NCBI RefSeq assembly: GCF_020829645.1 | Contig: NZ_JAIVFS010000089.1 | Coordinates: forward strand, 1 to 35,272 | Direction: 5' to 3' | Length of the DNA: 35,272 nucleotides | Source: Nostoc mirabile CHAB5784 | Lineage (GTDB): Bacteria > Cyanobacteriota > Cyanobacteriia > Cyanobacteriales > Nostocaceae | In this document: positions 7,861-15,458 of the stretch, in pieces | Layout: each line of letters begins with the position of its first letter | Numbering within the stretch: position 1 is the stretch's first letter | Translations under genes and position numbers: made by a program | The notes under the pieces: generated by a model | What the model saw: only the letters and a program-made list of their open reading frames with translations | Told to the model about the DNA's origin: nothing | Databases searched by the model: none

Positions 7861-8041
7861 ATGTTGTTCCAGGTTCCGATTATCAAATAATACACTTACT
7901 TATGAACCTATTAAATAAAACTTGATAGACTACTATCAGCAATCTAGTAATTTAGGATTAAGAATCACCGAAGATTATTGATATCTGCGGTTTGGAAATT
8001 ACATTCAACATATAACATATATTCAATATATAAAATTTGGT

Positions 8042-10513
8042 ATGTCAGACTCTAAATTTACTGCTTCTCTGGCTCAAGAATTACTCCACTCAGAATTGTC
8101 TGAACGATCGCCCGTATCATCCCTACGGGCAGAAGCCATAGCACGCATCCGCAACAATCTGCGCCCAGGACAACAGCAAATGGCTGACTGGCAATCTGGC
8201 CCTTTGGCTATTTCTGCGGTTCCTGGTGCAGGCAAATCTACTGGAATGGCAGCGGCGGCAGCGATCGCGATCGCACGTCAGTATGAACGTTCATCCTCCC
8301 GCCGTCAATTAGTAGTTGTCACCTTTACTCGCTCTGCTGCTGCCAATATTAAAGCGAAGATTCGCAAATTCTTACGAGATGATTTATCTTTACCTCAGAC
8401 TGGCTTTTTTGTCTATACCCTACATGGTCTAGCATTGAACATTGCCAGTCGCCATTCTGATTTATCAGGTTTGCAGTTAGAAAATGTCACATTAATTACA
8501 CCAACTCAAAGTCACCGTTTTATCCGAACAGCTGTAGAGCAATGGATTGCGAATAATCCAGGAATATATTTGCGGTTATTAGAAGGTCATCAATTTGACG
8601 GAGAAGAGACAGAAAGGTTGCGTCGCCAATCGGTGCTGCGAACAGAAGTATTGCCGGAATTGGCTAATACGGTAATTCATGAAGCAAAAAGTTCTGGGAT
8701 ATCGCCAGAATTATTGCGGGAGTGGAGTAAGCAAACCACAGACGAATATACAATTTTGAGCGTAGCGGCGGGATTGTATGAGCAATATCAAAACTTAATG
8801 CGATCGCGTGATTTCATCGACTACGACGATATGATTTTAGCCGCACTGCGCGTTTTAGAAAACGACAGTGCCCGTCGCATCGAGCAAAACCAAGTATTTG
8901 CCGTCTTTGAAGACGAAGCCCAAGATTCTAGCCCCCTACAAACGCAGTTGTTAGAAATTTTGGCAAGTGATGGGGAATATGAGGGAGAGAACTCTTCACT
9001 CCTAACTCTTAATTCCTCACTCAGTACAGACGCGATTAATACAGACGCGATTTATCGCGTCTCTACGCACTCCCCACTCAACTTAGTCCGAGTTGGTGAC
9101 CCGAACCAAGCGATTAACTCTACTTTCACCCCAGCCGATCCGATTTATTTTCGGCAATTTTGCGAAGAGTGCGATCGCATTGAACGATTGGCAACGATGG
9201 ATCAAGCTGGTCGCAGTACTAGAATTATCATTGAAGCTGCTAACTTTGCCCTCAAATGGATCAATAAACAGTCGTCAGCAACAACGAATAACGGACAAAA
9301 GACTCCTGACAACCGACAAGTACCATTTCGCTTGCAGACAATTCGCCCTGTTGAAGTTGGTGATCCGCAAGATAACGCCAACCCAGCACCAGTAGGACGA
9401 GGATTGGAACTTTATACTCCGCGTGACATTCATCACACCGTTGACTTGTTATCTCAAAGGGTGATTGAGTTATTTGGTGAAGACTCAACACAAAATAGTG
9501 CAGCGATTTTAGTGCGAGAAAATCGCCAAGGACGATGGTTAGCAGAAGCTCTAACACCTGTGTGCAAAGAGCATAATATTACACTGTACGATGTGGGAGA
9601 ACGCGATCGCCGTTCCCATGTTCCCCAAGAGATTTTAGCATTGCTGCAATTTTGCGATCGCCCCCACTCCCCCGATTACCTCAAAGCCGCACTAGAAGCA
9701 TTAGTACAGCGCCAGTTAATTCCTACTCAAGACCTCAACGCCCTTGCTAGTCTCCCAGAAGAGTTTTTGTATCCTGGCCCCCTAGCAGCACCCCAGCCAG
9801 AAACAGTCCAAAAAGCTGCTCGTTTGTGTCGCAATTTACTTCGCGCCCGCTTGGAATTGCCCCTGTACCAGCTAATTTCCTTTCTTGCCTTGACCTTAAA
9901 TTACGACCAGGCAGAATTGGCAACTGCTGACAAACTCGCAGAACGGGTTAACCAGCAGATAGCTGGCAATAGTTCGATGGGTGGAATGCTGTCAGCTTTA
10001 AGTGAAATCGTCAGTTCCGAACGGTTTGAACCAGTAGAAACCGAAGATTCGGAAGAACGTTACACTCGTCGCGGTCAACTGACTATTATTACTATGCACA
10101 AAGCCAAAGGGCTAGATTGGGACTATGTGTTTCTTCCCTTTCTCCACGAAAACTTGATTCCTGGGAGATTTTGGGTTCCTCCCCAAAGCCAGTTCTTAGG
10201 GGATTTTACCTTATCAGAAGTAGCCCGCGCCCAAATTCGTGCTGCTCTCCACGGAGAATCTACCATACCAGATGTTACACAAGCATGGGAACAAGCAAAG
10301 CACTTGAAAATATCTGAGGAGTACCGTTTACTATACGTTGCGATGACACGAGCAAAGCGTCTGGTGTGGATGTCAGCAGCGCAGAAAGCCCCATTTACTT
10401 GGAGTAAACCGGACAATTTACAAGAACAAGCGCCTTGTCCGGTTTTTCCAGCATTAAAGCGCCAATTTCCTGAATGTGTGATGAATTTAGGAGTAATGAC
10501 CAAACAAGTGTGA
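8042..10513 (+). CDS. UvrD/Rep-type superfamily 1 DNA helicase
   Basis: The 823-residue ATP-dependent helicase has the SF1A motifs in order: Walker A at 61-67 in AVPGAGKSTGM, motif Ia around VVVTFTRSAAANI, motif II FEDEAQDSSP at 291-300, motif III VRVGDPNQAINSTF at 351-364, motif V ITMHKAKGLDWDYVF at about 682-696 and motif VI YRLLYVAMTRAKR at about 760-772. It should unwind DNA during repair or restart, but I cannot assign it to UvrD, PcrA or Rep. Residues about 312-348, between motifs II and III, are encoded by intergenic-type repeats inserted in frame, and a second low-complexity patch (about 408-425) may be similar. There is no helicase partner gene nearby. Confidence 0.88.
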   Translation: MSDSKFTASLAQELLHSELSERSPVSSLRAEAIARIRNNLRPGQQQMADWQSGPLAISAVPGAGKSTGMAAAAAIAIARQYERSSSRRQLVVVTFTRSAAANIKAKIRKFLRDDLSLPQTGFFVYTLHGLALNIASRHSDLSGLQLENVTLITPTQSHRFIRTAVEQWIANNPGIYLRLLEGHQFDGEETERLRRQSVLRTEVLPELANTVIHEAKSSGISPELLREWSKQTTDEYTILSVAAGLYEQYQNLMRSRDFIDYDDMILAALRVLENDSARRIEQNQVFAVFEDEAQDSSPLQTQLLEILASDGEYEGENSSLLTLNSSLSTDAINTDAIYRVSTHSPLNLVRVGDPNQAINSTFTPADPIYFRQFCEECDRIERLATMDQAGRSTRIIIEAANFALKWINKQSSATTNNGQKTPDNRQVPFRLQTIRPVEVGDPQDNANPAPVGRGLELYTPRDIHHTVDLLSQRVIELFGEDSTQNSAAILVRENRQGRWLAEALTPVCKEHNITLYDVGERDRRSHVPQEILALLQFCDRPHSPDYLKAALEALVQRQLIPTQDLNALASLPEEFLYPGPLAAPQPETVQKAARLCRNLLRARLELPLYQLISFLALTLNYDQAELATADKLAERVNQQIAGNSSMGGMLSALSEIVSSERFEPVETEDSEERYTRRGQLTIITMHKAKGLDWDYVFLPFLHENLIPGRFWVPPQSQFLGDFTLSEVARAQIRAALHGESTIPDVTQAWEQAKHLKISEEYRLLYVAMTRAKRLVWMSAAQKAPFTWSKPDNLQEQAPCPVFPALKRQFPECVMNLGVMTKQV
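8979..9081. repeat. Dispersed repeat embedded in frame in the helicase gene
   Basis: Within the coding sequence, CTAACTCTTAATTCCTCACTC is followed by CAGACGCGATTAAT and CGCGATTTATCGCGTCTCTAC. These are the same pieces as in the non-coding spacer at 1571-1640. The translated segment is rich in Ser, Thr, Asn and Leu and sits between two conserved helicase motifs, with the frame unbroken. Confidence 0.75.
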
Positions 10514-10618
10514 GTAAAACTTTTAAGGATGTTTTATAACCTACGGAGGTGGGTTTTGCCTGTGTAGACGCGGTTATGAGCCAATACAGTTCAGTTAGCG
10601 CCAAAAACCTTAAATTGT

Positions 10619-10721
10619 GTAGGTTGGGTTGAGGAAGGAAACCCAACATTTCCGGGGCTTTGTTGGGTTGCGCTTTGCTTAACCCAACCTACAATTTTCC
10701 TTAACCCAAGCGTATTGGGTT
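10619..10721. repeat. Dispersed palindromic repeat with GTAGGTTGGGTTGA ends, copy 2
   Basis: GTAGGTTGGGTTGA opens and TTAACCCAACCTAC closes a 74-bp unit with an inner AACCCAACA/TGTTGGGTT pair. TTAACCCAAGCGTATTGGGT follows. It matches the unit at 5546-5658; in both places a 21-bp minisatellite lies next to it. Confidence 0.8.
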
Positions 10722-10933
10722 ATGAGCCTTTTTACTCGGCAGTTGAGCCTTTGAACTCGGCAGTTGAGCCTTTTTACTCGGAAGTTGAGCCTTTTTACTC
10801 GGAAGTTGAGCCTTTTTACTCGGAAGTTGAGCCTTTTTACTCGGCAGTTGAGCCTTTTTACTCGGAAGTTGAGCCTTTTTACTCGGAAGTTGAGCCTTTG
10901 AACTCGGCAGTTGAGCCTTTGTACTTGGAAGTT
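10722..10933. repeat. 21-bp minisatellite, array 2 (about 10 copies)
   Basis: About ten nearly identical head-to-tail copies of a unit starting TTGAGCCTTTTTACTCGG and ending AAG or CAG, with a few copies carrying TTTGAACTCGG. In one frame it reads as VEPFYSE heptapeptides, but there is no ribosome binding site and no non-repetitive flank, so I treat it as non-coding. Confidence 0.9.
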
Positions 10934-10964
10934 AAGGCTTAACTCTTTGTCAAAGTTAATTTTT

Positions 10965-11531
10965 TTATGGATTCTTTCGGTCTATTGCCATGAGCCAACA
11001 ATCTGAGTATTCCCCTTCATGTAGCTCATGCGCGGGCAATAGCTTTACTTTGACAAAACCACATTTTTCATAGCAACGGATAGCGCGAGGATTGTCAACA
11101 TGAGGATCTATGACAATTTTATGAGCTTGTCGCTGTTCAAAAAGATAACTGATAACTGCTGACAGAATTTTTGTCCCAATTCCCTTGTTCCAATAGTCGG
11201 TTTCGCCTATGAACAAGTCAATTCCGTAGACATAATCAGTTTGATCGAGACGATACAATTGTCTATCGGTTTGAGATAAGTCATTGAGCGCACAATACTG
11301 CAAATAACCAATGGGAATATTTTGATAGTAGAACAGACACGGAACAACCGGGTCATCTCCCTTGATCATAGGTTTGTACGTTTCTATAATTCTTTCTAAA
11401 TCAAAAGGATTATCTCTTCCTTCATAAAATTTCAAAACTTGTTCATCAGTTAACCATTTTGCCATCAACTCATAATCATATATTTCATCTTGCATTAGAC
11501 GAATAGCAATTTCATGTTGTTCAATTAGCAT
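10965..11531 (-). CDS. GNAT acetyltransferase, AAC(6')-like
   Basis: The 188-residue protein has the GNAT fold signature GIDLFIGETDYWNKGIGTKI (acetyl-CoA loop at the end) followed by DPHVDNPRAIRCYEKCGF, which resembles aminoglycoside 6'-N-acetyltransferases. The N-terminal part, LRLM-like then MAKWLTDEQVLKFYEG, also fits. The natural substrate cannot be read from sequence; close chromosomal relatives are not necessarily resistance enzymes, and a siderophore or metabolite acetyltransferase is an alternative. The DUF1345 gene lies 30 bp upstream on the same strand, so the two may be co-transcribed. Confidence 0.8.
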   Translation of the reverse strand: MLIEQHEIAIRLMQDEIYDYELMAKWLTDEQVLKFYEGRDNPFDLERIIETYKPMIKGDDPVVPCLFYYQNIPIGYLQYCALNDLSQTDRQLYRLDQTDYVYGIDLFIGETDYWNKGIGTKILSAVISYLFEQRQAHKIVIDPHVDNPRAIRCYEKCGFVKVKLLPAHELHEGEYSDCWLMAIDRKNP

Positions 11532-11561
11532 TTACTGTGTATATTTTTCTAGCTATACTTT

Positions 11562-12230
11562 TTAAATCAGCGATGCAATGATATTGATACTCATAGCTAA
11601 GATCGTGGTATTGAAAAAGAAGGATAATATGCTATGTAACAGAGTCAAGCGCCTCATATCGCGTGATCTCGTCTCCACATCTGAAACTTGACTAGTCATG
11701 CCAATTACAAATGAATAATATAAAAACTCCCAATAGTCTGGATAGTCGTTATTAGGAAAATCTAAACCTCTGGTGATTTCTTCTCTATTATTACGACTAT
11801 TATATTTGTAATAGCTGTGTGCATATTGCACTGCAAACATCGTATGCACTAGTAACCAGGAACCGACAATGGTCATAATTGAAAGTATGACATGTAAGGT
11901 AAGCAGAGTTGTTGACAATCCTTTTTTATCATTTAGTAAAAACCCGATCGCTAAAACACTAGCACAAGCCGCAGCTATCACCAGCATAAATATAGCTAAA
12001 TGTCCTTCATATTCATTCTCAGCATAACGGCGAATTTTTTCTGGGGTAGCTTTGATCATCTTCCACCAGGTTACGGCTAAGAAAAAGTCAGCACCGGAGT
12101 TCCAAGCGCAGAGAATGCGAGTAGGTAAGTGCAGCCAAGACGGAAGAATTATTGAAACTAATACAGCAATTCCGACAGCAACGATCAGTCGGGGTCGGTG
12201 GTCAAAGTTTTTAAATAAATTAAGTTTCAC
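11562..12230 (-). CDS. DUF1345 family membrane protein
   Basis: The 222-residue protein has about five membrane spans. Conserved-looking segments are AWNSGADFFLAVTWWKM near the N-terminus and FLYYSFVIGMTSQVSDVETR in the C-terminal half, both typical of DUF1345. The function of the family is unknown. The start codon is GTG and no clear ribosome binding site is seen. It precedes the acetyltransferase gene on the same strand. The 262-bp spacer upstream holds only repeats and A/T-rich sequence. Confidence 0.82.
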   Translation of the reverse strand: MKLNLFKNFDHRPRLIVAVGIAVLVSIILPSWLHLPTRILCAWNSGADFFLAVTWWKMIKATPEKIRRYAENEYEGHLAIFMLVIAAACASVLAIGFLLNDKKGLSTTLLTLHVILSIMTIVGSWLLVHTMFAVQYAHSYYKYNSRNNREEITRGLDFPNNDYPDYWEFLYYSFVIGMTSQVSDVETRSRDMRRLTLLHSILSFFFNTTILAMSINIIASLI

Positions 12231-12462
12231 AAATGTTGCGATCGCAAAGTTTAACTAATTCGTAATACTCGCCTCCGGCGAGAAGCAAGCTACGTAACTT
12301 TGGGAAAACACCACATCAAATTGTAAAATTGGTGTTCTTTAAGCTAATCGTCATTCAAATTGCATCTTTGCGTATCCGCGTCCCCCATCTTTTTAACGAT
12401 TTTAACTACACAACTTGGAGTGCATTAGCTTACTTGTTGTGGTGTAAATTTTTAACTAATTC

Positions 12463-12495
12463 AATTACGAATTACGAATTACGAATTACGAATTA
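12463..12495. repeat. Heptanucleotide tandem repeat (ATTACGA)n
   Basis: About four copies of ATTACGA. The array touches the stop codon of the DUF1499 gene on the minus strand. The same heptamer in opposite orientation is at 17679-17710. Confidence 0.85.
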
Positions 12496-12882
12496 TTTTA
12501 ACTTGGCTCTAATCGTTTCTATTCGTTGACGATTAACACCCAAATCGCTTTGACCTAAGCGTGAGGCTGAACGTACTTGGATAACATTAGCATTCCGGTC
12601 TAAATAGAATTCTACATCATCCACAAATCCCAGTAAAGCACTTTTAAATTCTGCATATAAATAATCTTGGCTTTCGGTAATTATTTTAGTTCTTGGTAAG
12701 GACTCAATAATCTGTTTAAGATTACTAATCGCTTCTTCTGGAGTAGATGTAAAAGTCAGTGGTGCAATTTTGTGAACTGCATCTGCACTCTGACTAGAAA
12801 CGCAGTTAGGAGAATTAGGGCAGGGTGCTAATTTACCGTTGCTAATACCTAAATTATTTGGTCGTTTGCCAGCAAAAACCAT
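12493..12882 (-). CDS. DUF1499 family protein
   Basis: The 129-residue protein opens MVFAGKRPNNLG and carries the family's Cys-rich signature LAPCPNSPNCVSSQ, followed by an alternating beta/helix body and a conserved VEFYLDRNANVIQVRSASRLG near the end. The frame is open 22 codons further up, but family members start at or near the chosen Met. The biochemical function is unknown. It is divergent from the aminotransferase gene with a 165-bp gap that includes a GCGTTCGCCTCTGGCG palindromic piece. Confidence 0.85.
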   Translation of the reverse strand: MVFAGKRPNNLGISNGKLAPCPNSPNCVSSQSADAVHKIAPLTFTSTPEEAISNLKQIIESLPRTKIITESQDYLYAEFKSALLGFVDDVEFYLDRNANVIQVRSASRLGQSDLGVNRQRIETIRAKLK

Positions 12883-13047
12883 AATTATGTCTCCAGGTAA
12901 GTGAATAAGTATACTGTCACACTTTGCCGCGATCACATCTTCTGGCAAATGACAGATTCACTAAAACATCGGTGATGCGTTCGCCTCTGGCGTTGGCGAA
13001 GCCATCGCTCTATGATCCGGTAAGTATCGTCTAAGCGAAGACAGATT

Positions 13048-14196
13048 ATGACGCAAACAATTTCAATCAACGACTCTGGGCGCTTGCAACTCACACCGTT
13101 AGAAATTCCATCCCGTTTGCTGTTGGGGCCTGGGCCCTCCAATGCCCATCCCACAGTTCTCCAGGCGATGAATACCTCACCCGTTGGGCATCTTGACCCA
13201 GCTTTTCTCGCACTCATGGATGAAATTCAATCGTTGCTACGCTACGTATGGCAAACAGAAAATCCACTCACCATTGCAGTCAGTGGTACGGGAACAGCCG
13301 CAATGGAAGCAACCATTGCCAATGCTGTAGAACCCGGTGATGTGGTTTTGATTGGTGTAGCTGGTTACTTCGGTAATCGCCTTGTGGATATGGCTGGACG
13401 TTATGGCGCGGATGTGCGAACCATTACCAAACCTTGGGGACAAGTGTTCAACCTGGATGAACTCCAAACAGCATTAAAAACTCATCGTCCAACTATTTTA
13501 GCTCTAGTTCATGCTGAAACATCCACCGGCGCACGTCAACCATTGGAAGGTGTCGCTGATTTGTGTCGTGAATTTGGCACTTTGTTGTTAGTTGATTCAG
13601 TCACGAGTTTAGGTGGTGTCCCCTTGTTTTTAGATGCTTGGGGAGTTGACTTAGCCTATAGTTGTAGCCAAAAAGGGTTGGGTTGCCCGCCTGGTGCTTC
13701 GCCTTTTACAATGAGTCCGCGTGCCGTTGAGAAATTGCAACAGCGTCAAACAAAGGTTGCAAACTGGTATTTGGATATGTTGTTACTGGGTAAGTATTGG
13801 GGCGCTGAACGCACTTATCACCATACAGCACCGATTAATTTATATTATGCATTGCGGGAAGCACTACGTTTGCTTGCAGAAGAGGGATTAGCAAACTCCT
13901 GGCAACGGCATCAGAAAAACGTAGAATATCTCTGGGAAGGATTGGAAAACTTAGGACTGAGTATGCACGTTGAGCAAGAGTATAGACTGCCAACGCTGAC
14001 TACTGTCTGCATTCCAGCAGGGGTAGATGGGAAAGCGATCGCTCGGCAGTTACTGAATGAGCATAATATTGAAATTGGCGGTGGTCTTGGCGAACTAGCG
14101 GGTCTTGTTTGGCGCGTCGGATTGATGGGCTTTAATAGTCGAAAGGAAAGTGTTGACCAACTTTTAGCAGCACTACGGCAGGTTTTGCCTAAGTAG
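13048..14196 (+). CDS. Class V aminotransferase, alanine/serine-glyoxylate aminotransferase type
   Basis: The 382-residue PLP enzyme of fold type I opens near LLLGPGPSNAHPTVLQAM, has the AVSGTGTAAMEA phosphate-binding stretch (about 77-88), VDSVTSLGG for ring contacts (182-190) and Schiff-base lysine K209 in YSCSQKGLGCPPG. These are hallmarks of alanine-glyoxylate and serine-glyoxylate aminotransferases, which turn glyoxylate into glycine in photorespiration. Which amino donor is preferred cannot be told by eye; the small-subunit hydrogenase-like aminotransferases of cyanobacteria are near relatives. It is monocistronic, with a hairpin after the stop. Confidence 0.88.
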   Translation: MTQTISINDSGRLQLTPLEIPSRLLLGPGPSNAHPTVLQAMNTSPVGHLDPAFLALMDEIQSLLRYVWQTENPLTIAVSGTGTAAMEATIANAVEPGDVVLIGVAGYFGNRLVDMAGRYGADVRTITKPWGQVFNLDELQTALKTHRPTILALVHAETSTGARQPLEGVADLCREFGTLLLVDSVTSLGGVPLFLDAWGVDLAYSCSQKGLGCPPGASPFTMSPRAVEKLQQRQTKVANWYLDMLLLGKYWGAERTYHHTAPINLYYALREALRLLAEEGLANSWQRHQKNVEYLWEGLENLGLSMHVEQEYRLPTLTTVCIPAGVDGKAIARQLLNEHNIEIGGGLGELAGLVWRVGLMGFNSRKESVDQLLAALRQVLPK

Positions 14197-14211
14197 TTTT
14201 CGGGTGAAAAT

Positions 14212-14238
14212 GGTGCGTTAACAGTAGCTTAACGCACC
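14212..14238 (+). terminator. Hairpin after the aminotransferase gene
   Basis: A perfect 10-bp inverted repeat (GGTGCGTTAA with TTAACGCACC) with a short loop begins 15 bases after the stop. It lacks a T tract, so it is a weak terminator candidate. Confidence 0.55.
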
Positions 14239-14251
14239 TGATAGAAAAGGC

Positions 14252-14284
14252 GTAGGCGTAGCCCGCCGTAGGCATCGCGCTAAG
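14252..14284. repeat. Short dispersed palindrome (GCGTAGGCGTAGCCCGCC)
   Basis: GCGTAGGCGTAGCCCGCC followed by GTAGGCATCGC is a common short interspersed cyanobacterial repeat. Related pieces lie near 195, 7745, 12975, 16965 and 35080 in this window. Confidence 0.7.
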
Positions 14285-14290
14285 TTATAT

Positions 14291-14445
14291 CTTGCACCAA
14301 TCCCTACAACCGCCAGAGAATAAATTCTCAGGCTAATAGCGCAAGTCCACTCAAGTGGACTACAAACCTTACTCAGTCTTCTTTAGAAGACTTTAGCTAT
14401 CAGCCTCAGAATTCATTCTGAGGCGGTTGTAGGGACTGGTGCAAG
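14291..14445. mobile_element. MITE-like palindromic element, copy 2
   Basis: It is 155 bp long with 24-bp inverted ends that differ at one position (outer ends CTTGCACCAA and CTGGTGCAAG). Between them are three small hairpins: AGTCCACTCAAGTGGACT, AGTCTTCTTTAGAAGACT and CCTCAGAATTCATTCTGAGG. Copy 1 lies at 3776-3933 in inverse orientation. It has no ORF. The better-preserved ends suggest that this copy is younger. Confidence 0.85.
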
Positions 14446-14559
14446 TTCTGAGCTAACATTGTTTGAGAATTAAAGCAAAACTGATACTTCACACTTACTT
14501 GCTTTTTTTACTTATCCTAAGGATTAAAGAAAGGGCAAGTTAATTTTTGCAGTCCGATC

Positions 14560-14706
14560 AATCGCATTGTTAGTCGATGCAATCGCATTGTCAAGCGACA
14601 CAATGGCATTGTTAGGCGACACAATGGCATTGTCAGGCGACACAATCGCATTGTCAGGCGATACAATCGCATTGTCAGGCGATACAATCGCATTGCAGAC
14701 CGATGC
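14560..14706. repeat. 21-bp minisatellite, array 3 (7 copies)
   Basis: Seven head-to-tail copies of a 21-bp unit beginning AATCGCATTGTCAGGCGA. It is open in two opposite frames with heptapeptides such as SGDTIAL. Reverse-complemented, the unit starts CTGACAATGC, exactly as in array 1, and matches it at about 17 of 21 positions. Confidence 0.9.
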
Positions 14707-14936
14707 ATTAACAATTCAGGAAATTGAGTTAAGATGGCACGCCAATACAAAGTGCGACTCGTTCACATTTTGTGAAAAACGTCAGGATAATATATCTGTT
14801 AACTCATCTCACAGCCACGAAAACATCGCAAGTCTTTCCGACACGCTCCCGTGTTCGCTGGTTTTCTTGAATTGCCGTGGTTAAATCGAAGTCCTGAGTA
14901 TTGCTACTAATGATTAAGGACAAATGACTAATGACT

Positions 14937-14994
14937 AAATCGGCGGGCGGCTACCCCGGACACCCGTTGAAGAGATGGGATTCCCGCCGATTTT
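14937..14994 (-). terminator. Stem-loop downstream of the 36-residue ORF
   Basis: AAATCGGCGGG pairs with CCCGCCGATTT around a 36-base loop that is itself G/C rich. It begins 7 bases after the stop codon of the small minus-strand gene. It could be a terminator or a structured 3' end. Confidence 0.6.
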
Positions 14995-15000
14995 ATTAAC

Positions 15001-15111
15001 TCACTGCGATAAAAAACCAACAAATAGTAGAGGCAAGAGTATTAGTAGGGACACAATTAATACGAGGGTTGCCGGCTCGATTTTAATCTGGTTATTCTGT
15101 GGATCGCGCAT
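15001..15111 (-). CDS. Small single-span membrane protein (36 residues)
   Basis: The ORF reads MRDPQNNQIKIEPATLVLI, continues as a Leu-rich hydrophobic stretch with a single Pro and ends FLSQ. This gives a polar N-terminus of about 14 residues and one membrane span. A strong ribosome binding site (GAGGGAG, about 7 bases before ATG) and a stem-loop right after the stop argue that it is expressed. I do not recognise the family. The size is like that of small photosystem or cytochrome b6f subunits, but none that I know matches. It lies downstream of another small membrane ORF and a larger membrane protein on the same strand. Confidence 0.65.
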   Translation of the reverse strand: MRDPQNNQIKIEPATLVLIVSLLILLPLLFVGFLSQ

Positions 15112-15190
15112 TTGGCACTCCCTCTAACAATAAGTATATTAACTGAGCATAAAGGATGTTTATTCCTTTTTCCAAGCCCAATTAGGTTTA

Positions 15191-15236
15191 AAAATGTAAA
15201 TTTTTTAAGCAGGCTAGTGGATTAAATTTACATTTT
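15191..15236. terminator. Inverted repeat between the two small ORFs
   Basis: AAAATGTAAATTT pairs perfectly with AAATTTACATTTT over a 20-base loop, with A and T runs on both outer sides. It lies 46 bases past the stop of the 35-residue ORF on the minus strand and fits a terminator. Confidence 0.6.
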
Positions 15237-15282
15237 TTTGATTTTAATAACTGTTAATCCCTTGATTCATCCCCCCATCTGC

Positions 15283-15390
15283 TTATTTCTTCCAAGGTAG
15301 TTTAGTTCCCATTTCAGTCAATGCAGAAAAGATGAGATAGAGAACGAGTAAGCCAGCACCGACAAAAAAAGCCAGTAAATCGTTATCCAT
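15283..15390 (-). CDS. Small single-span membrane protein (35 residues)
   Basis: The ORF starts MDNDLLAFFVGAGLLVLYL, continues to SALTEMG and ends KLPWKK. One hydrophobic span of about 20 residues has an acidic N-terminus and a basic C-terminal tail, a typical orientation signal. No clear Shine-Dalgarno sequence precedes the ATG, but an inverted repeat follows the stop. It begins 68 bp after the stop of the large membrane protein gene on the same strand, so it may be part of that transcript. I do not recognise the family. Confidence 0.6.
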   Translation of the reverse strand: MDNDLLAFFVGAGLLVLYLIFSALTEMGTKLPWKK

Positions 15391-15458
15391 AAGTGCTATT
15401 TGCTAAAACTTCGCTAATCATAGCGGAATCACTTAATCTTTAGCATTTTTCTACAACC

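Larger units (their letters stand above)
10514..10964. other. Repeat-filled intergenic region
   Basis: It separates the helicase gene from the convergent GNAT gene. It holds a GTAGGTTGGGTTGA palindromic repeat and a ten-copy 21-bp minisatellite. I see no gene in it. Confidence 0.6.

Noticed and set aside
10715..10942. 75-codon frame with VEPFYSE repeats
   Set aside because: It is entirely tandem repeat with no ribosome binding site; the open frame follows from the 21-bp period.
14517..14884. Opposed frames over 21-bp array 3 (77 and 105 codons)
   Set aside because: Both arise from the repeat; the non-repeat extension of the plus frame has no recognisable protein features.
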